A stretch of DNA of 13,026 bases, taken from Actinomycetota bacterium (GTDB taxonomy: Bacteria; Actinomycetota; Actinomycetes; Nanopelagicales; Nanopelagicaceae). The notes below the pieces were generated by a model. The model ran no database searches, was not told the DNA's origin, and saw only the letters and a list, made by a program, of their open reading frames with translations. Position numbers and translations under genes: made by a program. Shown here in pieces: positions 12,640 to 13,026 of the stretch (its first letter is position 1; each line of letters begins with the position of its first letter). The DNA lies in NCBI GenBank assembly GCA_947377725.1, contig CANCGX010000025.1, positions 1 through 13,026 on the forward strand, written 5' to 3'.

Positions 12640-13026
12640 CTACGGTTTCTTAGTCTCCGAAGGCTTAGCCTCTTTAGAGGATGTTGAACCTTCGCTAGAT
12701 GATTTCCCCTTCGATGACTCTGTTAGCCCCGATGTTGATGATGGAAGAGGATTGGGCGTCACGCTTTCACCGCCCTCTTTGCCAGAAGAAGTCGATTCAT
12801 TTTTCGCCTTCTCGGAACTTTCTGGCGTTGCTCCTGACTTCGGTTCACTGCTGCTCTTCATTTCATTTTCAGAGGCCTGGTCATGCTTAGCGTCATCTGT
12901 AGGAAGTGGCAGAGGGAGAAGTGGTAAAACGGCGCTATGCGATTCTGTAGGTGATGGTGAAGGGCTTGGAGATGTTGATTGTTCTGATGGTGAGGTGCTT
13001 GGAGTAGAAGAAGTGCTCGGAATCGC
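12640..13026 (-). CDS. Ser/Thr/Pro-rich C-terminal region of an unidentified protein (5' end outside window)
   Basis: On the minus strand this frame is open from the window edge (13026) to a TAG at 12640-12642, giving 128 residues. An internal ATG at 12861 is not a likely start, since the frame continues upstream with the same composition. The sequence begins with Ser-Pro/Thr-Pro repeats (SPSPSPSPTES), then a short hydrophobic stretch (AVLPLLPLPTDD), then a highly polar tail rich in Ser, Glu, Lys and Gly ending SETKKP. Such low-complexity regions are typical of disordered tails or wall-spanning linkers of secreted or membrane-anchored actinobacterial proteins. No catalytic domain, LPXTG motif or membrane helix lies inside the window, so the function cannot be named. 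No clear terminator follows it on its own strand. Confidence 0.75.
   Translation of the reverse strand, partial: AIPSTSSTPSTSPSEQSTSPSPSPSPTESHSAVLPLLPLPLPTDDAKHDQASENEMKSSSEPKSGATPESSEKAKNESTSSGKEGGESVTPNPLPSSTSGLTESSKGKSSSEGSTSSKEAKPSETKKP

Noticed and set aside
1..13026. CRISPR arrays, transposons, prophage genes or integrases
   Set aside because: No regularly spaced repeats, transposase or integrase frames were seen; apart from the 12.3-12.6 kb segment the window is ordinary chromosomal core.

Overview
The window (GC clearly below 50 percent by eye) looks like a compact actinobacterial chromosome. Nearly every protein reads as an ortholog of a Mycobacterium or Streptomyces protein, and the gene order joins blocks known from those genomes: gpm with senX3-regX3, lpqE divergent from carD, then ispD/ispF, cysS and rlmB, and ppk next to mutT1. 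Low GC, tiny intergenic gaps, overlapping stop/start codons and a fused ispDF fit a streamlined lineage such as the freshwater acI group (Nanopelagicales). That placement is inference.

Layout. Positions 1-156 hold the 3' end of a phosphoglycerate mutase gene, tail to tail with phoU (minus). PhoU is divergent from the senX3-regX3 phosphate two-component system (955-2747), and the region between them carries three 11-bp-spaced repeats that resemble a Pho box. The lipoprotein gene lpqE (minus, 2761-3231) is divergent from carD. CarD opens a long co-directional run with very small gaps: carD, ispDF, cysS, rlmB, an SGNH hydrolase, ppk1 and mutT1 (3373-11111). A Ppx/GppA exopolyphosphatase (minus) ends 2 bp from mutT1. 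After it come tRNA-Thr(TGT), an unusual minus-strand tRNA-like gene, several hairpins, and the 3' part of a Ser/Thr/Pro-rich minus-strand gene that runs off the window.

How it works together. Phosphate sensing (PhoU, SenX3, RegX3), polyphosphate synthesis (PPK1), polyphosphate breakdown (Ppx) and nucleotide clean-up (MutT1) lie in one 12-kb neighbourhood, with Pho-box-like repeats before phoU/senX3 and before ppk1. The carD run adds rRNA-type transcription control, isoprenoid precursor synthesis, cysteine charging and ribosome methylation. Four genes (phoU, senX3, lpqE, ppx) have a TANNNT -10 element ending exactly 6 nt before the start codon, the geometry of leaderless transcripts.

Most unusual region. 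In 12282-12507 three stem-loops each expose the heptamer TCGCAAG or its complement in the loop. One is the anticodon arm of the odd tRNA. The hairpin just 3' of that tRNA carries a loop exactly complementary to its 7-nt anticodon loop. A third hairpin, on the plus strand inside a short terminator-ended candidate RNA, is complementary to the anticodon arm over 13 nt and shows compensatory stem changes. This is the best candidate here for something undescribed; a recombination-site remnant is the main alternative.
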